This document shows, in pieces, positions 14,995-21,912 of a stretch of DNA of 23,712 nt (the stretch's first letter is position 1; every line of letters starts with the position of its first letter). This DNA is from a virus. The notes below the pieces were generated by a model. It saw only the letters and a program-made list of their open reading frames with translations. It did not search any database and had not been told where the DNA came from. The stretch covers positions 1-23,712 of the IMG/VR virus record IMGVR_UViG_3300009505_000814; one strand, written 5' to 3'. The position numbers and the translations under genes are program-made.

Positions 14995-15969
14995 ATGAGT
15001 AACTTAAAAAAAGTTGATTTAGCAACTACAACTAACATCACTACGACTTACGCAGGAGAGTTCGCAGGCGAGTATATCGCTGCTGCTCTTTTAAAAGCAT
15101 CTACTATCGACGACGGTGGTATTTCTGTAAAATCAAATATTTCTTATAAAGAAGTAATTAAAAAATTAGCAACAGGAGATTTAGTAACTGCTGCCGGGTG
15201 CGATTTTGTACCTAACAGTTCAGTAACTTTAACTGAAAGAATTATTGAGCCAAAAGAATTGCAAGTAAACTTACAGTTATGTAAAAGTGACTTTGTTAAG
15301 GATTGGGAATCTCAACAAATGGGCTTCGGTTTAGGTCAAACTTTACCGCCTAAATTTTCTGACTTTTTAATTGGACACGTTGCAGCTTCAGTAGCACAAA
15401 ACACAGAATTTAATATTTGGCAAGGAGATACTGCAGGAGCAACTTATACGTCTTTTGACGGATTTGAAAAGTTAATCGCTGCTGCTGTAACTGCCGGGGA
15501 TATTCCTGCGAACCAAGCTTTGGTATCAGTACCATTAACTGCTGCTAATATCATTGAAAAATTATCTGACGTTGTTTCAGAAATTCCTAACCAAGTTTAT
15601 GGAAAAGAAGATTTATTTTTATATATTTCTTCTAAAGCTGCGAAGCTTTATGTTCAGGCTTTAGGTGGTTTCGGAGCAAATGGTTTGGGAGCAAATGGTG
15701 TTAACGGAATGGGGACGCAATGGTGGAACAATGGTTCACTAACTGTGAACGGAGTTAAGATTTTTGTTTCTCCGGGATTGTCTGACGACAAAATTTATGC
15801 TGCTCAAAAAGGAAACCTTTATTTTGGAACAGGTTTATTGAATAATACTCAAGAAGTTAAGGTTTTGGATATGGGCGATTTGGACGCTTCAAACAATGTA
15901 AGAATGGTAATGCGTTTTACAAGTGGAACTCAATTTGGAATTGCTGAAGATATAGTTTCTTTCGCATAA
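14995..15969 (+). CDS. Major capsid protein (HK97-fold-like)
   Basis: This 324-residue protein starts after a run of A typical of highly expressed Bacteroidota-phage genes. Codon choice (many GCT, GGA and GTA) looks different from neighbours, as expected for the most abundant protein. It has TAAGCDFVPNSSVTLTERII, IGHVAASVAQNTEFNIWQGD, a Gly/Asn-rich loop (GGFGANGLGANGVNGMGTQW) and the ending VRMVMRFTSGTQFGIAEDIV, in line with capsid proteins of this phage group. It follows protease and scaffold-like genes and is followed by a strong terminator. HK97 fold is inferred. Confidence 0.8.
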   Translation: MSNLKKVDLATTTNITTTYAGEFAGEYIAAALLKASTIDDGGISVKSNISYKEVIKKLATGDLVTAAGCDFVPNSSVTLTERIIEPKELQVNLQLCKSDFVKDWESQQMGFGLGQTLPPKFSDFLIGHVAASVAQNTEFNIWQGDTAGATYTSFDGFEKLIAAAVTAGDIPANQALVSVPLTAANIIEKLSDVVSEIPNQVYGKEDLFLYISSKAAKLYVQALGGFGANGLGANGVNGMGTQWWNNGSLTVNGVKIFVSPGLSDDKIYAAQKGNLYFGTGLLNNTQEVKVLDMGDLDASNNVRMVMRFTSGTQFGIAEDIVSFA

Positions 15970-15991
15970 TTAATTAATTAACCATAAAATC

Positions 15992-16030
15992 AAGGTAGGT
16001 AGAAATTTATCTACTTACCTTTTTTTTTTA
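15992..16030 (+). terminator. Strong terminator after major capsid gene
   Basis: AAGGTAGGTAGA (15992-16003) pairs with TCTACTTACCTT (16010-16021) over a 6-nt loop: 12 base pairs with one G-T wobble, followed by a T run to about 16029. It should set the level of read-through into the tail-protein gene. Confidence 0.85.
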
Positions 16031-16044
16031 AAAAAATAAAAACA

Positions 16045-16575
16045 ATGTCTTGTATTTTAACAACCGGAAGAATCATACCTTGTAAAGCTGCCTTTGGTGG
16101 AATTAAAAGGGCTTACTTTGCTAACTATGGCTCTATTGACGATATAATCGTTGACCCAATAACTAAAGAGGCTACTATTGACCCGAATAGCCCTGTACCA
16201 AAATGGTATCAATACGACGTAAAAGGAAATTCAAGTTTAGAAACTACTGTGACAAGTAGTAGAGAAAACGGAACTACTTTTTACACGCAAACTTTAAATT
16301 TAACTTTAACTTATTTAGATGCTAAAACGCAGGCGGAATTGCAAACTCTTGCAGTTTCTAGGCCTTATGTAGTGGTTGAAGATTATTACGGAAACTTATT
16401 CCTTTGTGGATATGAAAATGGAATGGAATTAACCGGTGGAACTGTTGTTACAGGAGCAGCAGCCGGAGACCTTTCAGGTTTCACTTTAACGTTTGAGGGA
16501 ATGGAAGAAGTAGCACCTTATTTCTTAACAGGTTCTTTTAACCCACAAAGTGAGCAGATAGACCCACAGGCTTAA
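16045..16575 (+). CDS. Probable major tail (tube) protein
   Basis: This 176-residue, mainly beta protein has an ACA-type A-rich leader (AAAAAAATAAAAACA) and strong-expression character. It starts MSCILTTGRIIPCKAAFGGI. The TQTLNLTLTYLDAKTQAELQ region and VVEDYYGNLFLCGYENGMEL match tail-tube-like proteins of Bacteroidota siphoviruses, and the C-terminal GFTLTFEGMEEVAPYFL is a typical beta ending. The location next to the major capsid gene, behind a strong terminator, suggests a high but separately set level. Alternative: another head decoration protein. Confidence 0.65.
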   Translation: MSCILTTGRIIPCKAAFGGIKRAYFANYGSIDDIIVDPITKEATIDPNSPVPKWYQYDVKGNSSLETTVTSSRENGTTFYTQTLNLTLTYLDAKTQAELQTLAVSRPYVVVEDYYGNLFLCGYENGMELTGGTVVTGAAAGDLSGFTLTFEGMEEVAPYFLTGSFNPQSEQIDPQA

Positions 16576-16592
16576 TATAGTTAATCGCTTTA

Positions 16593-16654
16593 TTATACCC
16601 TTTTGCGTATAATGTTGGTTATTTTAATCATTTTATACCCTTTTGCGTATAATG
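16593..16654 (+). repeat. Two exact 22-bp direct repeats with inverted-repeat arms
   Basis: Identical 22-bp units at 16593-16614 and 16633-16654, exactly 40 bp apart. Each consists of TTATAC, an 8-nt centre CCTTTTGC, GTATAA and TG, so each unit is itself a 6-bp perfect inverted repeat. They lie in the 230-bp gene-free stretch 16576-16805 between tail-tube and portal-side genes. A protein-binding site pair or RNA hairpins are possible. Confidence 0.8.
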
Positions 16655-16729
16655 GGCAACAAGACTAACAAAGCTACTAGATTTGATATATTTATGGGGG
16701 TATAAAAATTATTTTATTTAGTTGAAATT

Positions 16730-16758
16730 AGCGTTCTTTTTTAGGGACGCTTTTTTTT
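16730..16758 (+). terminator. Intrinsic terminator before portal block
   Basis: AGCGTTC (16730-16736) pairs with GGACGCT (16745-16751) over an 8-nt loop, with one T-G wobble. Eight T run from 16751 to 16758. It closes transcription from the tail-tube side before the next block starts at 16806. Confidence 0.75.
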
Positions 16759-16773
16759 GTAATAATGATTTTA

Positions 16774-16801
16774 CAAATTAAAGTTTTTTTTTCGTTATAC
16801 T
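16774..16801 (+). promoter_or_regulatory. Late-promoter-like motif, copy 4
   Basis: CAAA at 16774-16777, 15 nt, then CGTTATACT at 16793-16801, ending 4 nt before ATG 16806. It directly follows a terminator, the same layout as copy 1, which strengthens the promoter reading. Confidence 0.5.
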
Positions 16802-16805
16802 AACA

Positions 16806-17165
16806 ATGATTATACTAACTACATCAGCAGCTGCTCAATCAATTTCGGTTATTCCTAGAATCTATTTATCTACTTTTGATTTATTAATCAGGGACGATAG
16901 TACAAACGTACAGGAAACTTATAATATTACAAATGCAGTAATTTCAGGCAATTATTTAAACTTTAGTAATATATTTAACCCTATATTAACTGAAAATCAT
17001 TTTTACGATTTAATACTTACTAGCGAATCGCTTGGGGTTATATTTAAAGATAGAATTTTCTGTACAGACCAAGATATAGACCAATTAAATAATGACTATT
17101 TCAACTTAAATGAAAATGAATATTTAAGTTATAACGGTCACGATAATACTTATAAAGTAAGATGA
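16806..17165 (+). CDS. Conserved small virion-block protein upstream of portal
   Basis: This 119-residue protein starts MIILTTSAAAQSISVIPRIY. Its beta-strand-rich pattern (LLIRDDSTNVQETYNITNAV, SGNYLNFSNIF, ENHFYDLILTSESLGVIFKD, IFCTDQDIDQL) is found in Bacteroidota phages just before the portal gene. Function is unknown; a head-tail joining or decoration role is possible. The N-terminus is hydrophobic, with Ala/Ser, but is not a clear signal peptide. The stop overlaps the portal ATG (ATGA). Confidence 0.65.
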   Translation: MIILTTSAAAQSISVIPRIYLSTFDLLIRDDSTNVQETYNITNAVISGNYLNFSNIFNPILTENHFYDLILTSESLGVIFKDRIFCTDQDIDQLNNDYFNLNENEYLSYNGHDNTYKVR

Positions 17166-19225
17166 AACGATTAAGAAATAACAAGGGGCAATTTGCAAAA
17201 AAATCAAAGACATCAGAATTTGGATTTGTAAATTTAAGTACATACACTAGCCCGGAAATTAAAGAGGTATCAGGAAAAGACTATATTGAATACGGCGCAG
17301 ACAATAATTACTTTCAATATCTAATTGACAGATATAATGGAAGCCCTACGAATAACGCTGCAATAAACGGCATCAGTCAAGCTATTTACGGAAAAGGGCT
17401 AAACGCTACTAATTCAAGTCAAAAGCCAAACGAGTACGCTCAAATGGTTTCTTTGTTCAAAAAAGACGTAGTCAGGAAACTTTGCTATGATTTGAAATTA
17501 ATGGGGCAATGTGCGATTCAGGTTATTTATTCTAAGGACAGGAAAACTATTGCACAGTTAGAGCATATCCCGGTTGAAACTTTAAGGGCGGAAAAATGCA
17601 ATGAGGACGGAGAAGTACCTGCATATTATTATTTCAAAGATTGGGCAAATATAAAAAGGAATGACGACCCTTTAAAAATACCGGCTTTTGGTTTGTCAAA
17701 GGAAAGTATTGAGATTTTATACATACAGCCATATAAGGCCGGATTTTATTACTATTCGCCTGTTGATTATCAAGGGGGGTTACAGTACGCAGAACTAGAA
17801 GAAGAGGTTTCAAATTACCATTTAAACAATATTTTAAACGGTTTAAGCCCTAGTATGTTAATCAATTTCAATAATGGTACACCAAACCAACAGGAAAGAC
17901 AATTAATAGAAAATAAAATAGCTCAAAAATTTAGTGGAAGCAGTAATGCAGGGAAATTCATTTTAGCTTTTAATGACAATAAAGAAAGTCAAGCAGAAAT
18001 TACACCTGTGCAATTAAGCGACGCTCACAATCAATACCAATTTTTAAGCGAGGAATCAACTAAAAAAATAATGGTTTCTCACAGGATTGTTTCGCCTATG
18101 CTTTTAGGAATAAAAGACCAATCAGGTTTAGGAAATAATGCAGACGAAATAAAGACTGCTAGTTTATTAATGGATAACACCGTTATAAGGCCTTTTCAGG
18201 AACTTTTAATTGATAATTTTGATAAGATACTAGCTTACAATAATATTAGCTTAAATCTATACTTTACGACCTTACAGCCGTTAGAATTTACAGAAGTAGA
18301 CCAAAGCATTCAAGACAAAGAAACTATTGAAGAAGAAACAGGGGTTGAAATGCAAAAATTTAATCTCAAAAAAATTGACGGAAAACAAGCGTACGAAACA
18401 AAAGAGGAAGCGGAAAAGGTAGCGAAAGAAATGGGCTGCGTTGGTTCACACGAACACGAAATTGAAGGAATTACCTATTATATGCCTTGTGTAACTCACG
18501 AAGAATTGAAATCTCCCTGTTGGGACGGTTACGAGCAAAAGGGAATGAAAGAAAAAAACGGTAAAAAAGTTCCTAATTGTGTTAAGTTAGAAGAAATTAA
18601 TTTAGAATCTTTTGGCGAAGATGAAGATTTAACCGAATGGGAATTAATTGATGAAAGAAAGGTTGACTATGAAACTGAAGATGCCTTAGACTTTCAAATA
18701 GGCCAATTAAACACAAAGGGAAAAAGCTTACTTTCAAAACTTTGGGAATTTGTATCTACAGGAACTGCAAGGCCAAACGCAAAAAGCAGCCAAGACGAAA
18801 CGATAGACGGAACTCAATTTAAAGTACGTTACCAATATGCACCACTAAAGGCTTCTTTACAGTCAGACGATAGTAGAAGCTTTTGTCAAAAAATGGTTGC
18901 AGCTAAAAAGATATATCGAAAAGAAGATATTGAAATGATGGGCAAACAGGCAGTAAATGCCGGTTGGGGTCCTGAGGGTGCAGATACTTATTCAATTTGG
19001 TTTTACAAAGGAGGTGGAGACTGTCATCATTTTTGGATGCGGAAAACTTATATGAAAAAAGGCAAAGGGAATATTGATATTAATAGCCCACTTGCTCCAA
19101 CAATAAGCGTAAACCAAGCTAGAAAAGCAGGATTTAAACCTGAAAAGAATAATGAGTTGGTGGCAAAGCTCCCAAAAGATATGCCTTATAATGGATTTCT
19201 ACCAACTAATAAAAGATTTAAGTAA
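17162..19225 (+). CDS. Portal protein with C-terminal extension
   Basis: This 687-residue protein is longer than the usual portal of about 400-500. Residues 1-380 carry the portal-like part: YIEYGADNNYFQYLIDRYNG (41-60), KLMGQCAIQVIYSKDRKTIA (112-131), IEILYIQPYKAGFYYYSPVD and SHRIVSPMLLGIKDQSGLGN (306-325). Residues about 400-480 form a Cys/His module (CVGSHEHEIEGITYYMPCVT at 426-445, then SPCWDGYEQKGMKEKNGKKV at 451-470). Residues about 490-687 form another module with STGTARPNAKS, QKMVAAKKIYRKEDI and KGGGDCHHFWMRKTYMKKGK (616-635). The portal forms the dodecameric DNA gate and tail-attachment ring. The extension may be a minor head protein fused to it or a Zn-binding module; its function is unknown. 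The connector gene follows with one-base overlap. Confidence 0.75.
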   Translation: MKRLRNNKGQFAKKSKTSEFGFVNLSTYTSPEIKEVSGKDYIEYGADNNYFQYLIDRYNGSPTNNAAINGISQAIYGKGLNATNSSQKPNEYAQMVSLFKKDVVRKLCYDLKLMGQCAIQVIYSKDRKTIAQLEHIPVETLRAEKCNEDGEVPAYYYFKDWANIKRNDDPLKIPAFGLSKESIEILYIQPYKAGFYYYSPVDYQGGLQYAELEEEVSNYHLNNILNGLSPSMLINFNNGTPNQQERQLIENKIAQKFSGSSNAGKFILAFNDNKESQAEITPVQLSDAHNQYQFLSEESTKKIMVSHRIVSPMLLGIKDQSGLGNNADEIKTASLLMDNTVIRPFQELLIDNFDKILAYNNISLNLYFTTLQPLEFTEVDQSIQDKETIEEETGVEMQKFNLKKIDGKQAYETKEEAEKVAKEMGCVGSHEHEIEGITYYMPCVTHEELKSPCWDGYEQKGMKEKNGKKVPNCVKLEEINLESFGEDEDLTEWELIDERKVDYETEDALDFQIGQLNTKGKSLLSKLWEFVSTGTARPNAKSSQDETIDGTQFKVRYQYAPLKASLQSDDSRSFCQKMVAAKKIYRKEDIEMMGKQAVNAGWGPEGADTYSIWFYKGGGDCHHFWMRKTYMKKGKGNIDINSPLAPTISVNQARKAGFKPEKNNELVAKLPKDMPYNGFLPTNKRFK

Positions 19226-19731
19226 TGGCTACACAATTATTCATAAATAGAACAGACCTTGTCAGGAACTCCATAATGGACGGTAATATTTCTACGGACA
19301 AGTTTATTCAGTTCGTAAAGATAGCGCAGGAAATAGACGTTCAGCAAATAATGGGAACAGATTTGTATAATGGTTTGTCTGCTGCAATACCAAATATAGA
19401 TGACCCTATTAATGCAAGGTGGAAAACAATTTTAGATGACTATATTGTGCCAATGTTAATATGGTACTCACAGGCCAATTATTATCCGTTTGCTGCCTAC
19501 CAAGTAAAGCAAGGCGGAGTATTTAAACACACGTCGGAAAATGCTGTTTCAGTAGATAAAAACGAAATAGATTTTTTAGTAGAAAAAGCTAGAACGAATG
19601 CAGAATGGTACTCTAGAAGATTTATTGATTTTATGAGTTTTAACCAAAGTACATATCCGGAATATACTAGCAATACAAATGACGATATTTATCCGAGTTA
19701 TGATGCGACTTTTAATGGTTGGGTGCTATGA
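19225..19731 (+). CDS. Head-tail connector (adaptor) protein
   Basis: This 168-residue helical protein starts MATQLFINRTDLVRNSIMDG, followed by FIQFVKIAQEIDVQQIMGTD and NARWKTILDDYIVPMLIWYS. This matches the small all-helical adaptor proteins (DUF6712-like) that sit beneath the portal in Bacteroidota phages. Its ATG overlaps the last base of the portal-gene stop, fitting a direct partner. The C-terminus (SNTNDDIYPSYDATFNGWVL) is typically disordered and docks on neighbouring neck proteins. Assignment is by pattern memory and position. Confidence 0.7.
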   Translation: MATQLFINRTDLVRNSIMDGNISTDKFIQFVKIAQEIDVQQIMGTDLYNGLSAAIPNIDDPINARWKTILDDYIVPMLIWYSQANYYPFAAYQVKQGGVFKHTSENAVSVDKNEIDFLVEKARTNAEWYSRRFIDFMSFNQSTYPEYTSNTNDDIYPSYDATFNGWVL

Positions 19732-19835
19732 GATATAAACCAAAGGAAAAAAATATTAAAAAGTTAGAAGTTTTCTTAAAGAAAACAGAAAAGAATATTA
19801 ATTCAAAAAAATTAAAAAATGGCGAAAAAAAATAA
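19728..19835 (+). CDS. 35-residue lysine-rich peptide
   Basis: ATG 19728 (ATGA overlap with the connector gene) reads 35 codons to TAA at 19833-19835 and overlaps the next gene by 17 nt. The product is almost entirely Lys/Glu/Asn with a helical core (KNIKKLEVFLKKTEKNI). The double coupling to both neighbours argues it is translated. Function unknown. Confidence 0.4.
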   Translation: MRYKPKEKNIKKLEVFLKKTEKNINSKKLKNGEKK

Positions 19836-20283
19836 TATTAGTGAGCATATAAGTTACAAAGAAGCTACTCACTCAAAATACGCTAGTCAATTTGGTATTA
19901 AAAACGTACCTAGTGAAGATATTGAAAAAAATATGAAGCTAGTTTCGGAGGAATTATTTGAGCCATTACGAGAATGGGTAAAAGCACCAATAAAAGTAAA
20001 TAGTTTTTATCGTTCTGAAAAATTGAATACTGCTTTAGGAGGTAGTAAAAGGTCAAGTCATTTAACCGGTAACGCTATTGACATAACATCTTTAGGAGGA
20101 AAGACTAATCTTGAAATGTTTCACTACATAAAAGATAATCTAGACTTTGACCAATTAATTTGGGAATTTGGAACAGAGCCAAAATGGTTGCATATTTCTT
20201 ACAAGTCTAAAAAAGACAATAGAAAAGAAGTTTTAGTAATTAAGAAAAAAGGAATTTATTACCGTTATGCCGATACCGAATAA
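19819..20283 (+). CDS. M15-type peptidase, endolysin candidate
   Basis: This 154-residue protein has the compact M15A-like peptidase fold: VNSFYRSEKLNTALGGSKRS (60-79), then the zinc-site motif SSHLTGNAIDI with H81 and D88, a catalytic-type Glu in IWEFG (E116), and WLHIS with H125. All expected zinc and catalytic residues are present. Family members cleave D-Ala-containing peptide bonds in peptidoglycan. No signal peptide is seen, so release needs a holin; candidates lie at 20728 and 21902. The N-terminus (KKNNISEHISYKEATHSKYA) matches other phage members. A tail-associated lysozyme is an alternative. Confidence 0.85.
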   Translation: MAKKNNISEHISYKEATHSKYASQFGIKNVPSEDIEKNMKLVSEELFEPLREWVKAPIKVNSFYRSEKLNTALGGSKRSSHLTGNAIDITSLGGKTNLEMFHYIKDNLDFDQLIWEFGTEPKWLHISYKSKKDNRKEVLVIKKKGIYYRYADTE

Positions 20284-20731
20284 AAAAATAGGAGAAAAGC
20301 AAAAAGACTTTATGATGCGATGCGTTCCACAGGTAATGCAGAATCACGAAAAGTCTCAGGCGATAGCAATTTGTTACAAGTCTTTTGAGGGTAATATGAT
20401 TAACCTTGAAACTTATAATGACTATCCGGAAAGTGCAAAAAATAACGCTAAGAAAGTTTTAAAATGGAGGGAAAAATACGGCAGCGAAGTAAAAGGAATG
20501 ACTAGAACAGGTTGGGTTCGTGCAAATCAATTAGCAAACGGAAAAAATATAAGCAGGGAAACAATAGCTAGAATGTCTGCATTTCAAAGACATAAAAAAA
20601 ATTCTGCAGTAGCTCCTGAAAACAAAAGTACACCGTGGAAAGACAATGGATATGTAGCTTGGCTAGGTTGGGGCGGAACGTCCGGTATTAATTGGGCTTC
20701 TAAGAAGTTAAAATCAATAGATAAAAAATGA
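20267..20731 (+). CDS. Conserved phage protein with two segments (unknown function)
   Basis: This 154-residue protein starts at ATG 20267, overlapping the peptidase gene by 17 nt. The N-terminal part (PIPNKKIGEKQKDFMMRCVP...AIAICYKSFEG, 2-42) is a short Cys-containing motif found in Bacteroidota-phage structural proteins. The C-terminal part has SAKNNAKKVLKWREKYGSEV (56-75), RANQLANGKNISRETIARMS (85-104) and GWGGTSGINWASKKLK (133-148), recalling the C-terminal module of other phage head proteins. Residues 56 onward probably fold as one helical domain. Its place in a lysis-side cluster is not telling. Unknown role, perhaps head assembly. Confidence 0.6.
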   Translation: MPIPNKKIGEKQKDFMMRCVPQVMQNHEKSQAIAICYKSFEGNMINLETYNDYPESAKNNAKKVLKWREKYGSEVKGMTRTGWVRANQLANGKNISRETIARMSAFQRHKKNSAVAPENKSTPWKDNGYVAWLGWGGTSGINWASKKLKSIDKK

Positions 20732-20886
20732 CAAACGATTATAGAACCCTAGCTTTAAATGCAGGAACATTCGGAATATCAATGACAAGCATAGACGTAT
20801 TTTTAAAAATCGTTTTATTAACCGTATCAATTTTATATACACTACAAAAGTGGTATTTAATGAATGAAAATAAAGACAAAGAATGA
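20728..20886 (+). CDS. Small single-span membrane protein, holin-like candidate
   Basis: ATG 20728 (ATGA overlap with the previous gene) gives 52 residues ending in TGA at 20884-20886. One hydrophobic segment at about 24-41 (VFLKIVLLTVSILYTLQ) is followed by a charged tail (NENKDKE). Small size, membrane span and position two genes after the M15 peptidase fit a small holin or a holin antagonist. The 3TM protein at 21902 is the stronger holin candidate. The next gene starts inside its stop (ATGA). Confidence 0.55.
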   Translation: MTNDYRTLALNAGTFGISMTSIDVFLKIVLLTVSILYTLQKWYLMNENKDKE

Positions 20887-21689
20887 TAGCAGCAATTTAT
20901 GGTTCAACTTGGTGGGGAAGCCCTTTGGTTAATGGTTGGGGAAGCATTTACTATGGCCTAAAAGAATTAAACGAGCCTTTAACAGACGCAACTTTTCAAA
21001 CCGCAGTAAATGATATTTTAGCTCAGGACGACGACGGAGATTATAACCTTGTCCCTTATGGTAGAATTCAAGATTGGGACGTTTCACAAGTTACTTATAT
21101 GGGATATGCTTTTGACGGTAGAACAAATTTCAATGGAGATTTAGGTAAATGGGACGTTTTTAACGTAACATCTATGACAAGAATGTTCAGGGATTGTACT
21201 AGCTTTAATCAGTACATAGGGGAATGGGACGTTAGCGATAATACTAGTGTATATTTAATGTTCAGAAATGCAAGCTCGTTTAACCAAGATTTAACGTATT
21301 GGGATATTACAAATATAACTAGTTTCAACAGTATGTTTAGGGGCGCAACTTCATTCAATGGAGACGTAAGTATTTGGGACACTTCAAATGCAGATAACTT
21401 TATAAGAATGTTTACTGACTGTCCTGCCTTTAATCAAGATTTAAGTGCTTGGGATATTACAGGATTGTCTTTAGCTCCGAACGCAGGCCTTGACTTTTTA
21501 AATGCATCAACTTTATCAACTGCAAATTATGATGCAACATTAATTGGTTGGGCGGCACAAACTCCAATAAACGGTTTAATTTTTAATTTTGGTACAAGTA
21601 AATTTACATTAAGCAGCGCAGCAGAAACTGCAAGAGATACATTAATTAATACCTACGGTTGGACTATTCTTGACGGAGGTGGAATATAA
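20883..21689 (+). CDS. BspA-family (DUF285) repeat protein, possible receptor binder
   Basis: This 268-residue protein has five repeats of about 25 residues starting near 83, 108, 133, 158 and 183. Each begins FNxDLxxWD or a variant and continues with the MFRxAxS pattern, for example FNQDLTYWDITNITSFNSMF. This is the BspA/DUF285 leucine-rich-like repeat used in bacterial adhesins. The C-terminal cap LSTANYDATLIGWAAQTPIN...TLINTYGWTILDGGG is the usual ending of such proteins. The N-terminus (GSTWWGSPLVNGWGSIYYGL) is aromatic/Gly-rich and could attach to the tail. No signal peptide is visible, which favours a virion component over a secreted surface protein. It may bind the host surface. Confidence 0.75.
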   Translation: MIAAIYGSTWWGSPLVNGWGSIYYGLKELNEPLTDATFQTAVNDILAQDDDGDYNLVPYGRIQDWDVSQVTYMGYAFDGRTNFNGDLGKWDVFNVTSMTRMFRDCTSFNQYIGEWDVSDNTSVYLMFRNASSFNQDLTYWDITNITSFNSMFRGATSFNGDVSIWDTSNADNFIRMFTDCPAFNQDLSAWDITGLSLAPNAGLDFLNASTLSTANYDATLIGWAAQTPINGLIFNFGTSKFTLSSAAETARDTLINTYGWTILDGGGI

Positions 21690-21699
21690 ATAAAATACA

Positions 21700-21912
21700 A
21701 TGGAAAACATAGAAAAAACTTATACTACTGAAAAAACTTGGTTTATAATTTACGACGATAGCAGAAAAATTATAAGTTACGGCGATGTTAGAGCAGGTCA
21801 AGTAATTGGCACAAAATGGGACAATGTAGATTTTTTTACAACTGAAGAAGAATGGCTTAATATTTTAACTCAAAAAAATATAAACCCTTACTTAGTAGAA
21901 GATGAAGAATAA
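21700..21912 (+). CDS. 70-residue conserved small protein after adhesin gene
   Basis: ATG 21700, ten bases after the previous stop, encodes a small acidic protein. The WFIIYDDSRKIISYGDVRAG segment (14-33) and FFTTEEEWLNILTQKNINPY (45-64) recall small phage proteins next to tail-fibre genes. Direct adjacency to the DUF285 gene suggests it assists or decorates that protein. It overlaps the holin-like gene by 11 nt. Function unknown. Confidence 0.55.
   Translation: MENIEKTYTTEKTWFIIYDDSRKIISYGDVRAGQVIGTKWDNVDFFTTEEEWLNILTQKNINPYLVEDEE

Noticed and set aside
16678-16685. TAGATTTG matching the host -7 element
   Set aside because: No TTTG at the -33 position, no gene start within 100 nt, and a terminator follows at 16730.
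16612-16705. Two 17-18 codon ORFs starting with the ATG at or near the end of each 22-bp repeat
   Set aside because: Very short, overlapping, no conserved feature; the ATG is part of the repeat itself.
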